A stretch of DNA of 64,000 nucleotides from assembly GCF_009650135.1 (NCBI RefSeq), contig NZ_CP045871.1, positions 372,001 through 436,000 of the forward strand, given 5' to 3'. Below are positions 56,496 to 64,000 of this stretch, piece by piece. Positions within the stretch are counted from its first letter, which is position 1. Each line of letters opens with the position of its first letter. The stretch is from Litorivicinus lipolyticus. GTDB taxonomy: Bacteria; Pseudomonadota; Gammaproteobacteria; Pseudomonadales; Litorivicinaceae. The notes beneath the pieces were generated by a model. The model saw only the letters and a list, made by a program, of their open reading frames with translations. It did not search any database and was not told the DNA's origin. Position numbers and translations under genes: made by a program.

Positions 56496-57944
56496 CTAGC
56501 CGACCTCGGCGGCCAGCCATTGGGCCACTCGTTGGCGCTCGGACTCGCTCAAGAACAAGCCCATTTTCGAGCGGCGGTACAGCACATCGTCCAAGGACCG
56601 CGCCCACTCTTGGTGGCACATATGGCGGACTTCGGCTTCATATAGCCCGGCGCCGAAATGTTCACCCATGCTGTCGATGCCGGTGCCGACGATGTCCCGG
56701 GCGATGGTGCCGTAGCCCCGAACCAGACGGCGTGCTAAGCGTGCGTCCAGCCCCAGCGTCATCAGTTCAGCCTGTAAGGCGTCGACATCGAGCCCTTCGG
56801 CGCCGGGCAGTGTGGCGGTTTGCGTCCACTGCGGACCCATCGCCGGAAATACCTCGGCTAACTTATCCACCGCCTTTTCAGCCAAGGTTCGGTAGGTGGT
56901 CAGCTTGCCCCCGTGCACGCTCAACAGCGGCGCGCGGCTGCGATCCAAAATCAGCCGGTAGTCGCGGGTGACCTTTTGCGCACTGCCGTCGCCGTCGTCC
57001 ATCAGCGGTCGCACCCCGGCATAGTCCCAGACCACGTCGTCGGCGCTGGGGGCATTGGTGAAAAAGCGTGCCCCCGCGGCCAACAGGTAATCGCGCTCGT
57101 CGTCCGAGCAACGGGCGGCGCCGGGGTCACCGTGGATTTCGATGTCGGTGGTGCCGATCAGGCTAAAGTCATCCAGCCACGGCAGCACGAACACCACGCG
57201 GCCGTCGTCGTTGGGTAAAATGTAGGCGCGCTCGTCGTCGTATAGCTTTGGCACCACGATGTGGCTGCCTTTGACTAGCCTTGCGGGGTGTGGCGACTGG
57301 CCATCCAGACCACGAAAGACCTGGTCAACCCAGGGTCCGGCGGCATTGACCACGGCCCGTGCATGCAGTGTTTCGTCGCCGTTCGGCCCGCTGATACTGA
57401 CCACCCAGCCGTCGTCGTTTGCGCGCGCTTCAACAAATCGAGTGCGGGTACGGATATGCGCGCCGTGATCCGCGGCCTGGATCGCATTCAGCGTCACCAG
57501 GCGGGCGTCGTCGACCCACAAATCTGAGTACTCAAAGCCGCTGCGCGCGTGCGCCAGTAACAGGTCGTCATGGCTTTTCCAACTGCGGGTGCTGGGTAAG
57601 CTGACGCGCTTGCCCAAATGGTCATATAAGAACAGGCCGATGCGGACCAGCCAGGCCGGACGGCCGTTTCGCTGGTGCGGCAACCGAAAGCGCAACGGCC
57701 AGGCAATGTGCCCGGCTTTGGCAAGCAATACCTCGCGCTCTTTGAGGGCCTCGTGGACCAGCCGAAACTCGTAGTGTTCGAGGTAGCGAAGGCCGCCGTG
57801 AATGAGCTTGGAGCTGTTGGAGCTGGTCGCCTGAGCCAAGTCACCTTGCTCGACCAAGGTCACCGATAGGCCGCGACCGGCCGCGTCGTTGGCAATGCCA
57901 ACCCCGTTAATGCCACCACCTATGACCAAAAGATCAATCATCAT
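56496..57944 (-). CDS. glpD: Aerobic glycerol-3-phosphate dehydrogenase
   Basis: FAD-dependent membrane-associated enzyme oxidising glycerol 3-phosphate to dihydroxyacetone phosphate. 482 residues; dinucleotide-binding GGGINGVGIANDAAGRG at the N-terminus, SSNSSKLIHGGLRYLEHYEF, and a C-terminal helical domain. Divergent from the glpR-like regulator across 90 bp containing inverted repeats. No glpK or glpF nearby. Confidence 0.95.
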   Translation of the reverse strand: MMIDLLVIGGGINGVGIANDAAGRGLSVTLVEQGDLAQATSSNSSKLIHGGLRYLEHYEFRLVHEALKEREVLLAKAGHIAWPLRFRLPHQRNGRPAWLVRIGLFLYDHLGKRVSLPSTRSWKSHDDLLLAHARSGFEYSDLWVDDARLVTLNAIQAADHGAHIRTRTRFVEARANDDGWVVSISGPNGDETLHARAVVNAAGPWVDQVFRGLDGQSPHPARLVKGSHIVVPKLYDDERAYILPNDDGRVVFVLPWLDDFSLIGTTDIEIHGDPGAARCSDDERDYLLAAGARFFTNAPSADDVVWDYAGVRPLMDDGDGSAQKVTRDYRLILDRSRAPLLSVHGGKLTTYRTLAEKAVDKLAEVFPAMGPQWTQTATLPGAEGLDVDALQAELMTLGLDARLARRLVRGYGTIARDIVGTGIDSMGEHFGAGLYEAEVRHMCHQEWARSLDDVLYRRSKMGLFLSESERQRVAQWLAAEVG

Positions 57945-57947
57945 GAA

Positions 57948-57991
57948 GTTCGCTAAAGTTCGAATATGCTTGGAGTATATTCAAAGCGAAC
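57948..57991. promoter_or_regulatory. Candidate GlpR operator between glpD and glpR
   Basis: Nested inverted repeats occupy the divergent promoter region: GTTCGCT (57948-57954) with AGCGAAC (57985-57991), and inside them TTCGAATAT with ATATTCAA. TTCG-centred half-sites are reminiscent of GlpR operators. Placement immediately before the glpD start suits repression. Confidence 0.55.
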
Positions 57992-58034
57992 ATAAAAGAA
58001 AGTGTTTGACCGCTCAGTCGGCTAAACTTGCCGT

Positions 58035-58799
58035 ATGAATTTACAGCCACGCGAACGCGCTATTTTGGCCCAGGCCCGGGAACTCGGTTTTGTCTCGGTC
58101 GAGGGCATTGCCCAGGAATTTGAGGTGACCTTGCAAACTGCTCGGCGCGATCTGGGGCGCTTGGCCGAGGCTGGCTGGTTGGAGCGGGTACGTGGCGGCG
58201 CGATTCCGCTGGGCGAGAGTGAGTCGAGCGAGTACATCCGGCGCAAGCAGAGCGGGCGTGCGGCCAAACGGGCGATTGCCAAGGCGGTGGCCGAGCGCAT
58301 CCCGGACAGTGCGTCGTTGTTTATCAACATTGGCACCACCAACGAGGCGGTGGCCGAAGCGCTGATTGGGCACCAAGGTTTGCAGGTGGTGACCAATAAC
58401 ATTCATGTGGCGGCGATTCTTTCGTCGCGCTCGGACGCACGCGTGGTCATTGCCGGTGGTGAAGTGCGCAGCGAAGACGGCGGCGTGGTTGGCGAAGCGA
58501 CCCGGGATTTCATTGATCAGTTTCGGTTGGATTTTGCCGTGCTGGGGATCAGTGCAGTGGACGCTGACGGCGTGTTACTGGAACACGATTACCGTGAAGC
58601 GCGCGTCGCCCAAGGCTTGATTCGCAATGCGCGCTGCCGAATTTTGGTCGCCGAGGGGGTCAAGTTTGAACGCACAGCGATGACCCGCGTGGCGTCATTG
58701 GCAGACATGAGCATGGTTGTCAGTGACGTCGCGATGCCGCCCAATTTGCCAAAGTTCAGCCAGCTAGAGTGGATTACAGCAGCTGGCTCAGCAAGCTAA
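58035..58799 (+). CDS. glpR: DeoR-family repressor GlpR
   Basis: 254 residues: DeoR helix-turn-helix (SVEGIAQEFEVTLQTARRDLGRLAEAGWLERVRGGA, about 18-55) and an effector domain (LFINIGTTNEAVAEAL, VIAGGEVRSEDGGVVGEAT, EHDYREARVAQG) matching GlpR, which is released by glycerol 3-phosphate. Divergent to glpD, its presumed target. Confidence 0.9.
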   Translation: MNLQPRERAILAQARELGFVSVEGIAQEFEVTLQTARRDLGRLAEAGWLERVRGGAIPLGESESSEYIRRKQSGRAAKRAIAKAVAERIPDSASLFINIGTTNEAVAEALIGHQGLQVVTNNIHVAAILSSRSDARVVIAGGEVRSEDGGVVGEATRDFIDQFRLDFAVLGISAVDADGVLLEHDYREARVAQGLIRNARCRILVAEGVKFERTAMTRVASLADMSMVVSDVAMPPNLPKFSQLEWITAAGSAS

Positions 58800-58995
58800 G
58801 CACGACCCCGGCAATCATTAGCGCAACACCTGAGCGGTGGACTTTAAACTCGGTCGGGCTCATGTCCACGCGCGGCTGCCAGAACTTAATCAGTCCAACC
58901 CAGTTGCGTGTGCGCGCGGCATTCATCACCAGCGCGCCAATAAGCACGATAATGCCGGTGACAAATACCACGCGGTGCAGTGTTTCGAAATCCAT
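58774..58995 (-). CDS. Small two-helix membrane protein, unknown
   Basis: 73 residues with membrane helices at about 8-26 and 53-72 (C-terminal ...LLSQLL). Its ATG follows the slt stop codon by only 2 bp, arguing for coupled translation. Convergent overlap of 26 bp with glpR. No family recognised. Confidence 0.65.
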   Translation of the reverse strand: MDFETLHRVVFVTGIIVLIGALVMNAARTRNWVGLIKFWQPRVDMSPTEFKVHRSGVALMIAGVVLSLLSQLL

Positions 58996-58997
58996 GT

Positions 58998-60866
58998 CTA
59001 GGGGCTCGTTGCAGCGAAAACGGGTTGCATCCTATCGGAAAGACGGGCGCTTCGGCCACTTAGTCGGTAGTCGTACAAAACCGCGGCGTGCATGACTTTT
59101 TGAACATAACCGCGGGTTTCCTTGTAGGGAATGGTTTCGGCCCAGCGCGCGCCGTCGATCGACCCGCCGCTGGGGCGCCAGCGCTCAACCGCGTTCGGGC
59201 CGGCGTTGTAGGCGGCAGTGGTCATCAGCTGATTCCCGGCAAAGCGCTCCAGTAGCGCGTTTAGGTAGTGGACGCCGAACTGCACATTGACCGCCGGTTC
59301 CAGCAACATTGCGCTGCCGCGCCACTGGGTTTTGAGCTGGCGCGCCAGGTTGCGCCCGGTGGTCGGCATGATTTGCATCAGCCCAAGGGCACCGGCGCCG
59401 CTTTGAACATCGCTCTGAAATAGGCTTTCGGAGCGGGTTAAGGCCAGTGCCCAAGCGGTGTCGACGCCGCCGGGGACCGCATGCTCGTTAATCAGTCCGC
59501 CAAGACTGGCCGGGTGGGTGTAAGTCAGTCCGCGCAGCCCGGTGTTGACCGCGCCGCGAATGACCTCACTGTCCCAGCCCCAGCGGCGCGCCAATTCAGT
59601 CGCATCGCTGCGCTGGTCGCGGTTGAGGGCGCGCCAGTCCGCCCGCCATTGCAGGCGTGCCCGGCCGACCAAGCCTGCGAGCCACAGCTCGCGCGCGATC
59701 TGCTGACCGACCGTTAGGCTGCGATTGGCGCGCGGTTTGATCGGGCTGGTGGGGTGTGCGTAGGACAGTCCAAGGGCGTCGGCGGCCAAAAAACCGTAGT
59801 AGCTGTTGGACCGCGCCGCCGCACGGTAGTGCTCTAGAGCGGGCGTTTCCTGGCCGCTCTGCTGCAGCGCCCATCCGCGCCAATACTGCCAGCGCGGTGA
59901 GGCTTGCCGCGCGCTTGGCAAGCGATCAATTTCGCGCAGTACCTGTGCCGGCTGATTGCGGGTCAGGTAGTAGCGCACGGACCACTCGTCCAGCCCGGCG
60001 GTTTGGTAGGGCCGGTTAAGGGCCTGTAAATAGCCTTCGGCACGGTCGCTACCGTCCAAGATAGCGTGCAGGGCTTGTAACTCTTTGACTTCGGTAGTCA
60101 CCTTTGGATCCAGCGACAGACGTGGCCAGATGGCCTCCAGCGCATCGGGGTCACGCTTGGCCAAGGCCTGTGCGGCGACCGTCATAAACTCACCACCTGC
60201 TCGTAGGTAGTCGTCGGGCTGTGTGCGCGCTCGATGCCAGTTCTCGACACGCGTTTGGTTGAGCGGGCCGAGCTCCGCAGCTAGCGACCGCGCGAGGCCA
60301 ATTTGACCGGCGTCCAAGGCCAAATCCAGGCGCTGACGCATCACCCAGGCACTGATCCAGCCGCGCTCTCGCATGGCGTCGAACAGGTCGTCGCAGGCGA
60401 CCGGGCGGCTGCGCGGGTGGCGGTACAGCGCCAGCGCTTTGGATTGGCTGCCACGGCCCAGTGCCAGGCGGGCCTGTTCCAACCGGCACTGGGTCGCGAC
60501 GTCGGCACTGCGCGGCGCCAGAGCGATGGCATCGGTCCAGCGTTGGCTGGCAACGGCGCGTTCGACCCAGTGCGCACGCAGCCGCTGCTGGCTGTGATGC
60601 TGGCTAACACCGGCCAAAAATGCCTCGGCCTGAGCCAGTGCTGGAACGGTGTCGTGGCGCCGGGCGGCCTCGATTTCCAGTTCCGGGTACAGCCGGTACT
60701 CTTGAATTGATGAGGCCAAGGCCTCCCAAGGCTGGTCGCGTTCCAGTGCCTGCCAGGCCTGTGCGAATGTTTGTCGCTGCTGGATCAGCGCGTCACTGGC
60801 AAATGCCGGCGGCGCCCCCACCCATAGGGAAAGGTAAATTAAGGAAGCACGCAGATGTCGAAGCAT
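58998..60866 (-). CDS. slt: Soluble lytic murein transglycosylase
   Basis: Periplasmic enzyme that cleaves peptidoglycan to 1,6-anhydro products. 622 residues: signal peptide (MLRHLRASLIYLSLWVGAPPAFA), long helical superhelix (about 30-450), and a C-terminal catalytic domain with the Glu in ALTRSESLF, GALGLMQIMPTTG and AAYNAGPNAVERW. Its start codon overlaps the divergent epimerase gene by 12 bp. Confidence 0.92.
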   Translation of the reverse strand: MLRHLRASLIYLSLWVGAPPAFASDALIQQRQTFAQAWQALERDQPWEALASSIQEYRLYPELEIEAARRHDTVPALAQAEAFLAGVSQHHSQQRLRAHWVERAVASQRWTDAIALAPRSADVATQCRLEQARLALGRGSQSKALALYRHPRSRPVACDDLFDAMRERGWISAWVMRQRLDLALDAGQIGLARSLAAELGPLNQTRVENWHRARTQPDDYLRAGGEFMTVAAQALAKRDPDALEAIWPRLSLDPKVTTEVKELQALHAILDGSDRAEGYLQALNRPYQTAGLDEWSVRYYLTRNQPAQVLREIDRLPSARQASPRWQYWRGWALQQSGQETPALEHYRAAARSNSYYGFLAADALGLSYAHPTSPIKPRANRSLTVGQQIARELWLAGLVGRARLQWRADWRALNRDQRSDATELARRWGWDSEVIRGAVNTGLRGLTYTHPASLGGLINEHAVPGGVDTAWALALTRSESLFQSDVQSGAGALGLMQIMPTTGRNLARQLKTQWRGSAMLLEPAVNVQFGVHYLNALLERFAGNQLMTTAAYNAGPNAVERWRPSGGSIDGARWAETIPYKETRGYVQKVMHAAVLYDYRLSGRSARLSDRMQPVFAATSP

Positions 60867-61730
60867 TGGTTAGTCACCGGTGGCAGTGGATTTGTCGGTC
60901 GCGCGTTTATTCAGTCGCGTCTGGCCGCAGGCGATCAAATTACCGCCTTGACGCGTCGGACGGGGGATGCCCGTGCGGCGCTGGATCAAAATGTGACATG
61001 GGTGTCCCACTGGGCGCAAATTAAAACGCCGGTCCAGCGGGTCATGAATCTGGCCGGTGAGGGCATTGCCGATGCACGCTGGACCCAGCGCCGTCGCGAC
61101 CAGCTGCTGGCCAGTCGGGTCGAGTTGACGCGGGATTGGATTCAGGCCCTGGCCGCGCACCCGATCGAGCACGTTATCAGCGCCTCGGCGATTGGTTGGT
61201 ACCCAACAGGTGCCGATCCACTGGATGAACAGTCGCCGCCAGGGACCGGGTTTGCCAGCGAGCTGTGTCAGCAATGGGAGGCCAGTCTGGCCGGTTTGGA
61301 TTGTCCGACCGCGATTGTACGTATCGGGGTGGTGCTGGGGCCGGGTGGCTTTTTGGCGCGGATGTTGCCGCTTTTCAAGGTCGGTCTGGGCGGGCCATTG
61401 GGCTCGGGCATTCAAGGCTTTAGCTGGATCCAGCGCGATGATTTAGTGGCGCTGTTTAATTGGTTGTCGGCCTCGGACCGCGTCGGTGTGTTCAATGGTG
61501 TGGCGCCCGGTGCCGTCACCCAAAAAGCCATGGCCCAAGCCTTGGGCCGCGTGCTAGGGCGTCCGGCGCTGATGCCGACACCGGGTTTTGCGATGAAGCT
61601 GGCGTTTGGACAAATGGCCGACGAGTTGCTGCTTAGCGGCCATTTTGTCGAACCCAAGGCGGCCTGCGCCGCGGGTTTTGAATTCGCCCACCCCGAGATC
61701 GAGGGTGCGATTGCCCACAGCCTGCCTTAG
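60855..61730 (+). CDS. TIGR01777-family NAD(P)-dependent epimerase (YfcH/SDR39U1-like)
   Basis: 291 residues of the extended SDR type: VTGGSGFVGRAFIQ nucleotide loop, MNLAGEGIADARWTQRRRDQLLASR, SASAIGWYP, and a DUF1731-type C-terminus (AMAQALGRVLGRPALMPTPGFAMKLAFGQMADELLLSG). Reaction unknown in the family. AAGGAA lies about 10 bp before the ATG. Stop overlaps the convergent HDOD gene by 4 bp. Confidence 0.9.
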   Translation: MSKHWLVTGGSGFVGRAFIQSRLAAGDQITALTRRTGDARAALDQNVTWVSHWAQIKTPVQRVMNLAGEGIADARWTQRRRDQLLASRVELTRDWIQALAAHPIEHVISASAIGWYPTGADPLDEQSPPGTGFASELCQQWEASLAGLDCPTAIVRIGVVLGPGGFLARMLPLFKVGLGGPLGSGIQGFSWIQRDDLVALFNWLSASDRVGVFNGVAPGAVTQKAMAQALGRVLGRPALMPTPGFAMKLAFGQMADELLLSGHFVEPKAACAAGFEFAHPEIEGAIAHSLP

Positions 61731-62980
61731 TAGGCGACGGCGGCGCGCGAGCGCGCGCTATCGATCAGGTCGAGGCTAAATTCGGGGCTTAGCGACAGGC
61801 TTTGGCCGAGCACCTCAAAGGCCGGGCTGTCTAGCCAGGGCTGGGGTGGCTGGGTCGGATCACAGGCTTGGGCGTGCAGGCACGCTAGCTGCATCACCTG
61901 CTCCTCAACGGTGGCGTCCTCGGGCAAGGGGTGCCCGCCTCGAAGCTGCGCCAGGCGCTGGGTCTGGGTTCCCAGTCCCCATTCACGAATCATTAGCAAA
62001 TTGGCTTCGGCGTGGCATTCGGCCAGCGCCGCACGGGCGGCGTCGATGTCCCGCCCCAGCTCGGTGTCGGCGTCTAGGTAGCACAGCATGATCAGCTCGC
62101 CGACCCCGGTCCACATGACCCGCGTCGCCAGATCCGCCGGCGCCGTTACGTGCGCGCGTTCGGCCAGTGTTCGCGCCAGCGCCGCCACCAACGCCGAGTG
62201 CTGGTAGCGCTCCTTCCACAGCTCGGCAATCGCGGGGTTCATGAAATCCTGCACAGCCTGCACTTCGACGATATCGCGCAAGGTTGCCGGATCCAGCGAT
62301 TGCAGGGCAGCACGCAATTCACCGCTCGGTTCGACTGGGGGGTCGATTAACTGGGCGCAGCGAAAAATCCGCGCGGCAATCAGCGGCTCCGTCAGCAGCA
62401 CACCGGGTAGCGCAGCTTCGTTGGCGGCGGCAACGGTGCGTTTGAAGTTGGCGCCCATTGCGTTCGGCATAAACCAGCGCAGGGCCCGGGCCGACAAGTC
62501 CGCGGTCATGCTCAGGTAAAATGGGTAGGCCGACAGGTGCGGGTCGTTTACGTCAAACACACGAATTTCGTCGCTGACCTGGACCTGGTCCAGCAGGCGT
62601 TTGAGCGCGGCCCGGTCGATACTCAAAATTGCGCTGGGCAGGACCACCTCGGCTTTAAACTTGCGTGGTCGCAAGCGCGCAATGGCTTTGGCTGCGCGCG
62701 GCGAACCGGCTGGGATTTCGGTGCGCTTGCCGTCATCAGCGACCAGGTCGATCTGGCCGTCAAGCAACAGATAATCGCGGTTGTCGTTAGCGCCCAGGTC
62801 AAACAGGATCGAGCCCGGTCGCATGCGTTCGATTTCAAAGTGCGGCGCAATCATCGCCAGATCGTCCAGCGCCATCTGGTCAAACACCTCGAATGCGCGC
62901 AGTTGCTGGGCACTGACACGGTCCTGGAACTGGCTGATTGAGGTTGTTTCAGGTGTTTTTTGTGTACGACTGAACCGCAT
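61727..62980 (-). CDS. Cyclic-nucleotide-binding-like and HDOD domain protein
   Basis: 417 residues from ATG 62980; a longer frame exists upstream but the family-like N-terminus starts here. About 35-130 resembles a cyclic-nucleotide-binding beta roll (RMRPGSILFDLGANDNRDYLLLDGQIDL), and about 190-390 an HDOD domain (LVAALARTLAER...MWTGVGELIML), a degenerate HD fold without metal ligands used in signalling. Ligand unknown. It is 70 bp downstream of comF on the same strand. Confidence 0.78.
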   Translation of the reverse strand: MRFSRTQKTPETTSISQFQDRVSAQQLRAFEVFDQMALDDLAMIAPHFEIERMRPGSILFDLGANDNRDYLLLDGQIDLVADDGKRTEIPAGSPRAAKAIARLRPRKFKAEVVLPSAILSIDRAALKRLLDQVQVSDEIRVFDVNDPHLSAYPFYLSMTADLSARALRWFMPNAMGANFKRTVAAANEAALPGVLLTEPLIAARIFRCAQLIDPPVEPSGELRAALQSLDPATLRDIVEVQAVQDFMNPAIAELWKERYQHSALVAALARTLAERAHVTAPADLATRVMWTGVGELIMLCYLDADTELGRDIDAARAALAECHAEANLLMIREWGLGTQTQRLAQLRGGHPLPEDATVEEQVMQLACLHAQACDPTQPPQPWLDSPAFEVLGQSLSLSPEFSLDLIDSARSRAAVAY

Positions 62981-63050
62981 GTGTCTTGTCCAAAATAGAG
63001 TCCGATGCGTTAAGCCTAGATCAGTTTGGCAACTTTGCAGGGACATTGGT

Positions 63051-63647
63051 TCAGGCCCGTGCGATCACTAACCAGGCCTCGATGATATGGCCCTCGGCGC
63101 TAAGCTGATCGTGGGCTTGGCGCAGGCTGTGCCCGCTGGCCATCAGGTCATCGACCAGCCACAGTCGTCCGAGTGGCTGTGGCTGGTAGCGAAACCCCTT
63201 GGCGGCTTGGCGTTGGCCGTGGTGCCGAGTGCGGCTGTGGATCCGCCAGGGTGGCTGTAAGGTTGGCACTACCGCAATACCGCGTCCGCGACCGATCGCG
63301 ATGGCCAGACCGGCTGCGGTATCGCCACCGCGGCGCAGTCGGCTAAGGCGTTGGCTGGGGATGTAGGTCAGGGCATCGGGGCGCATGAGGTGGCGCGACT
63401 GGATTGCCAGTTGCTGTCCGCACCAATCGTTTAAACGTTGGTCACGCCCGTGCTTGACGGCTAACACGATGCGCCGCAGGGCGCCGGCAAAGGGACCCAG
63501 CGAAAACACCCGGACGCCCAATGGGATGCTGGTGTCGAGTGTGTCTGGCGGCTGCGCATGCGCGCGGATGTGGCGCCGGCAATGGCAGCACAGGGGCTGG
63601 TGCCGAGTGGGCCCAAGGCACAGAGGGCATTGACCGGTTAATCGCAT
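63051..63647 (-). CDS. comF: ComF-family phosphoribosyltransferase-like protein
   Basis: 198 residues: an N-terminal zinc finger (CPLCLG...CCHCRRH) and a C-terminal PRTase-type fold with RLWLVDDLMASGHSLRQA. Associated with DNA uptake in competent species; here at least a conserved neighbour of bioB on the opposite strand. Some usual segments (the LxRxRxTxxQ stretch) are recognisable but altered (IHSRTRHHGQRQAAKGFRY). Confidence 0.88.
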   Translation of the reverse strand: MRLTGQCPLCLGPTRHQPLCCHCRRHIRAHAQPPDTLDTSIPLGVRVFSLGPFAGALRRIVLAVKHGRDQRLNDWCGQQLAIQSRHLMRPDALTYIPSQRLSRLRRGGDTAAGLAIAIGRGRGIAVVPTLQPPWRIHSRTRHHGQRQAAKGFRYQPQPLGRLWLVDDLMASGHSLRQAHDQLSAEGHIIEAWLVIARA

Positions 63648-63836
63648 GGCTCGGTTATGCGCGGCTGACCGCTCCGGCGCAAGCGCAGGGACAGGCTTGT
63701 CCGCTGCGACTGACCACGATGTCAGAAAAAACGCCTGGGATTGTTCAAATAATGCACGCGGGTAAAGCTCGCGTCACATTTTGAATTGACGCCGCCGCCG
63801 GCGGCGCTAGACTGCCTCGACGCTAGGGAGAACCGT

Positions 63837-64000
63837 ATGAGCACAGCCGAAATTCGCAACGACTGGACGCGCGACGACATCGCCGCCATTTTTAATCAGC
63901 CTTTGATGGATCTGCTGATGCAGGCTCAAACGGTTCACCGCGAACACCACCACGCCAACCAGGTCCAGGTGTCGACCCTGATGTCGATTAAAACCGGCGC
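63837..64000 (+). CDS. bioB: Biotin synthase, 5' end only
   Basis: ATG 63837 with AGGGAG 8 bp upstream; the window ends after 54 codons. The visible part ([33 protein letters not shown]) is the conserved start of BioB just before the radical-SAM CxxxCxxC cluster, which lies outside the window. Divergent to comF across 189 bp that hold a GC palindrome (GCCGCCGCCGGCGGCGC) and no other gene. Confidence 0.92.
   Translation, partial: MSTAEIRNDWTRDDIAAIFNQPLMDLLMQAQTVHREHHHANQVQVSTLMSIKTG

Overview
The window is a gammaproteobacterial chromosome segment, moderately GC-rich and densely packed. Housekeeping genes and gene orders (grpE-dnaK-dnaJ, carA-carB, imuA-imuB, dnaB-alr, rnr-rlmB, nrdR-ribD-ribBX-ribH-nusB-pgpA, xseB-ispA-dxs, pomA-pomB) point to a free-living, probably marine, Oceanospirillales-like bacterium. 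Species cannot be fixed from the sequence alone. Many stop/start overlaps (TAATG, ATGA) and an unusual number of TTG starts (carA, rep, tauE-like, radA, dnaB, ribA) mark the local gene style.

Layout: 1-3.9 kb, heat-shock cluster grpE-dnaK-dnaJ read leftwards from a sigma-32-type promoter. 4.0-9.2 kb, carA-carB-dapB. 9.3-13.2 kb, an azoreductase, then a three-gene operon ending in an intact GGDEF-EAL protein. 13.2-16.76 kb, a small accessory islet beside tRNA-Arg(CCG). 16.8-25.5 kb, nucleoside hydrolase, cytochrome c5, rep helicase with a dead NagZ-like partner, a degenerate GGDEF-EAL protein, and the SOS-regulated imuAB pair. 25.6-34.9 kb, pyruvate kinase, DsbD/TlpA-type thiol proteins, an RpiR/HexR-like regulator, radA, pdxH, a small heat-shock protein with a probable RNA thermometer, an isomerase and membrane proteins. 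35-38.8 kb, dnaB-alr and a transporter. 38.9-43.1 kb, aapJQMP amino-acid ABC transporter. 43.2-51.5 kb, RNA processing and riboflavin genes. 51.4-56.5 kb, isoprenoid genes and the Na+ flagellar stator. 56.5-64 kb, glpD/glpR, lytic transglycosylase, epimerase, HDOD protein, comF and the start of bioB.

The most unusual part is the roughly 3.4-kb islet at tRNA-Arg. It holds (i) a tyrosine recombinase gene framed by 86-bp inverted repeats, each carrying the tRNA 3'-end core and the start of an outward-reading ORF; (ii) a type II haloacid dehalogenase gene framed by a perfect 296-bp inverted repeat that contains the last 24 codons of the gene and its terminator, so inversion of the middle would leave the gene intact; (iii) two related small ORFs facing inwards; and (iv) two 112-bp direct repeats that fold into three hairpins and whose three differences all preserve the fold. 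Together they look like a minimal tRNA-targeting element carrying one invertible gene cassette. I do not recognise this as a described family.
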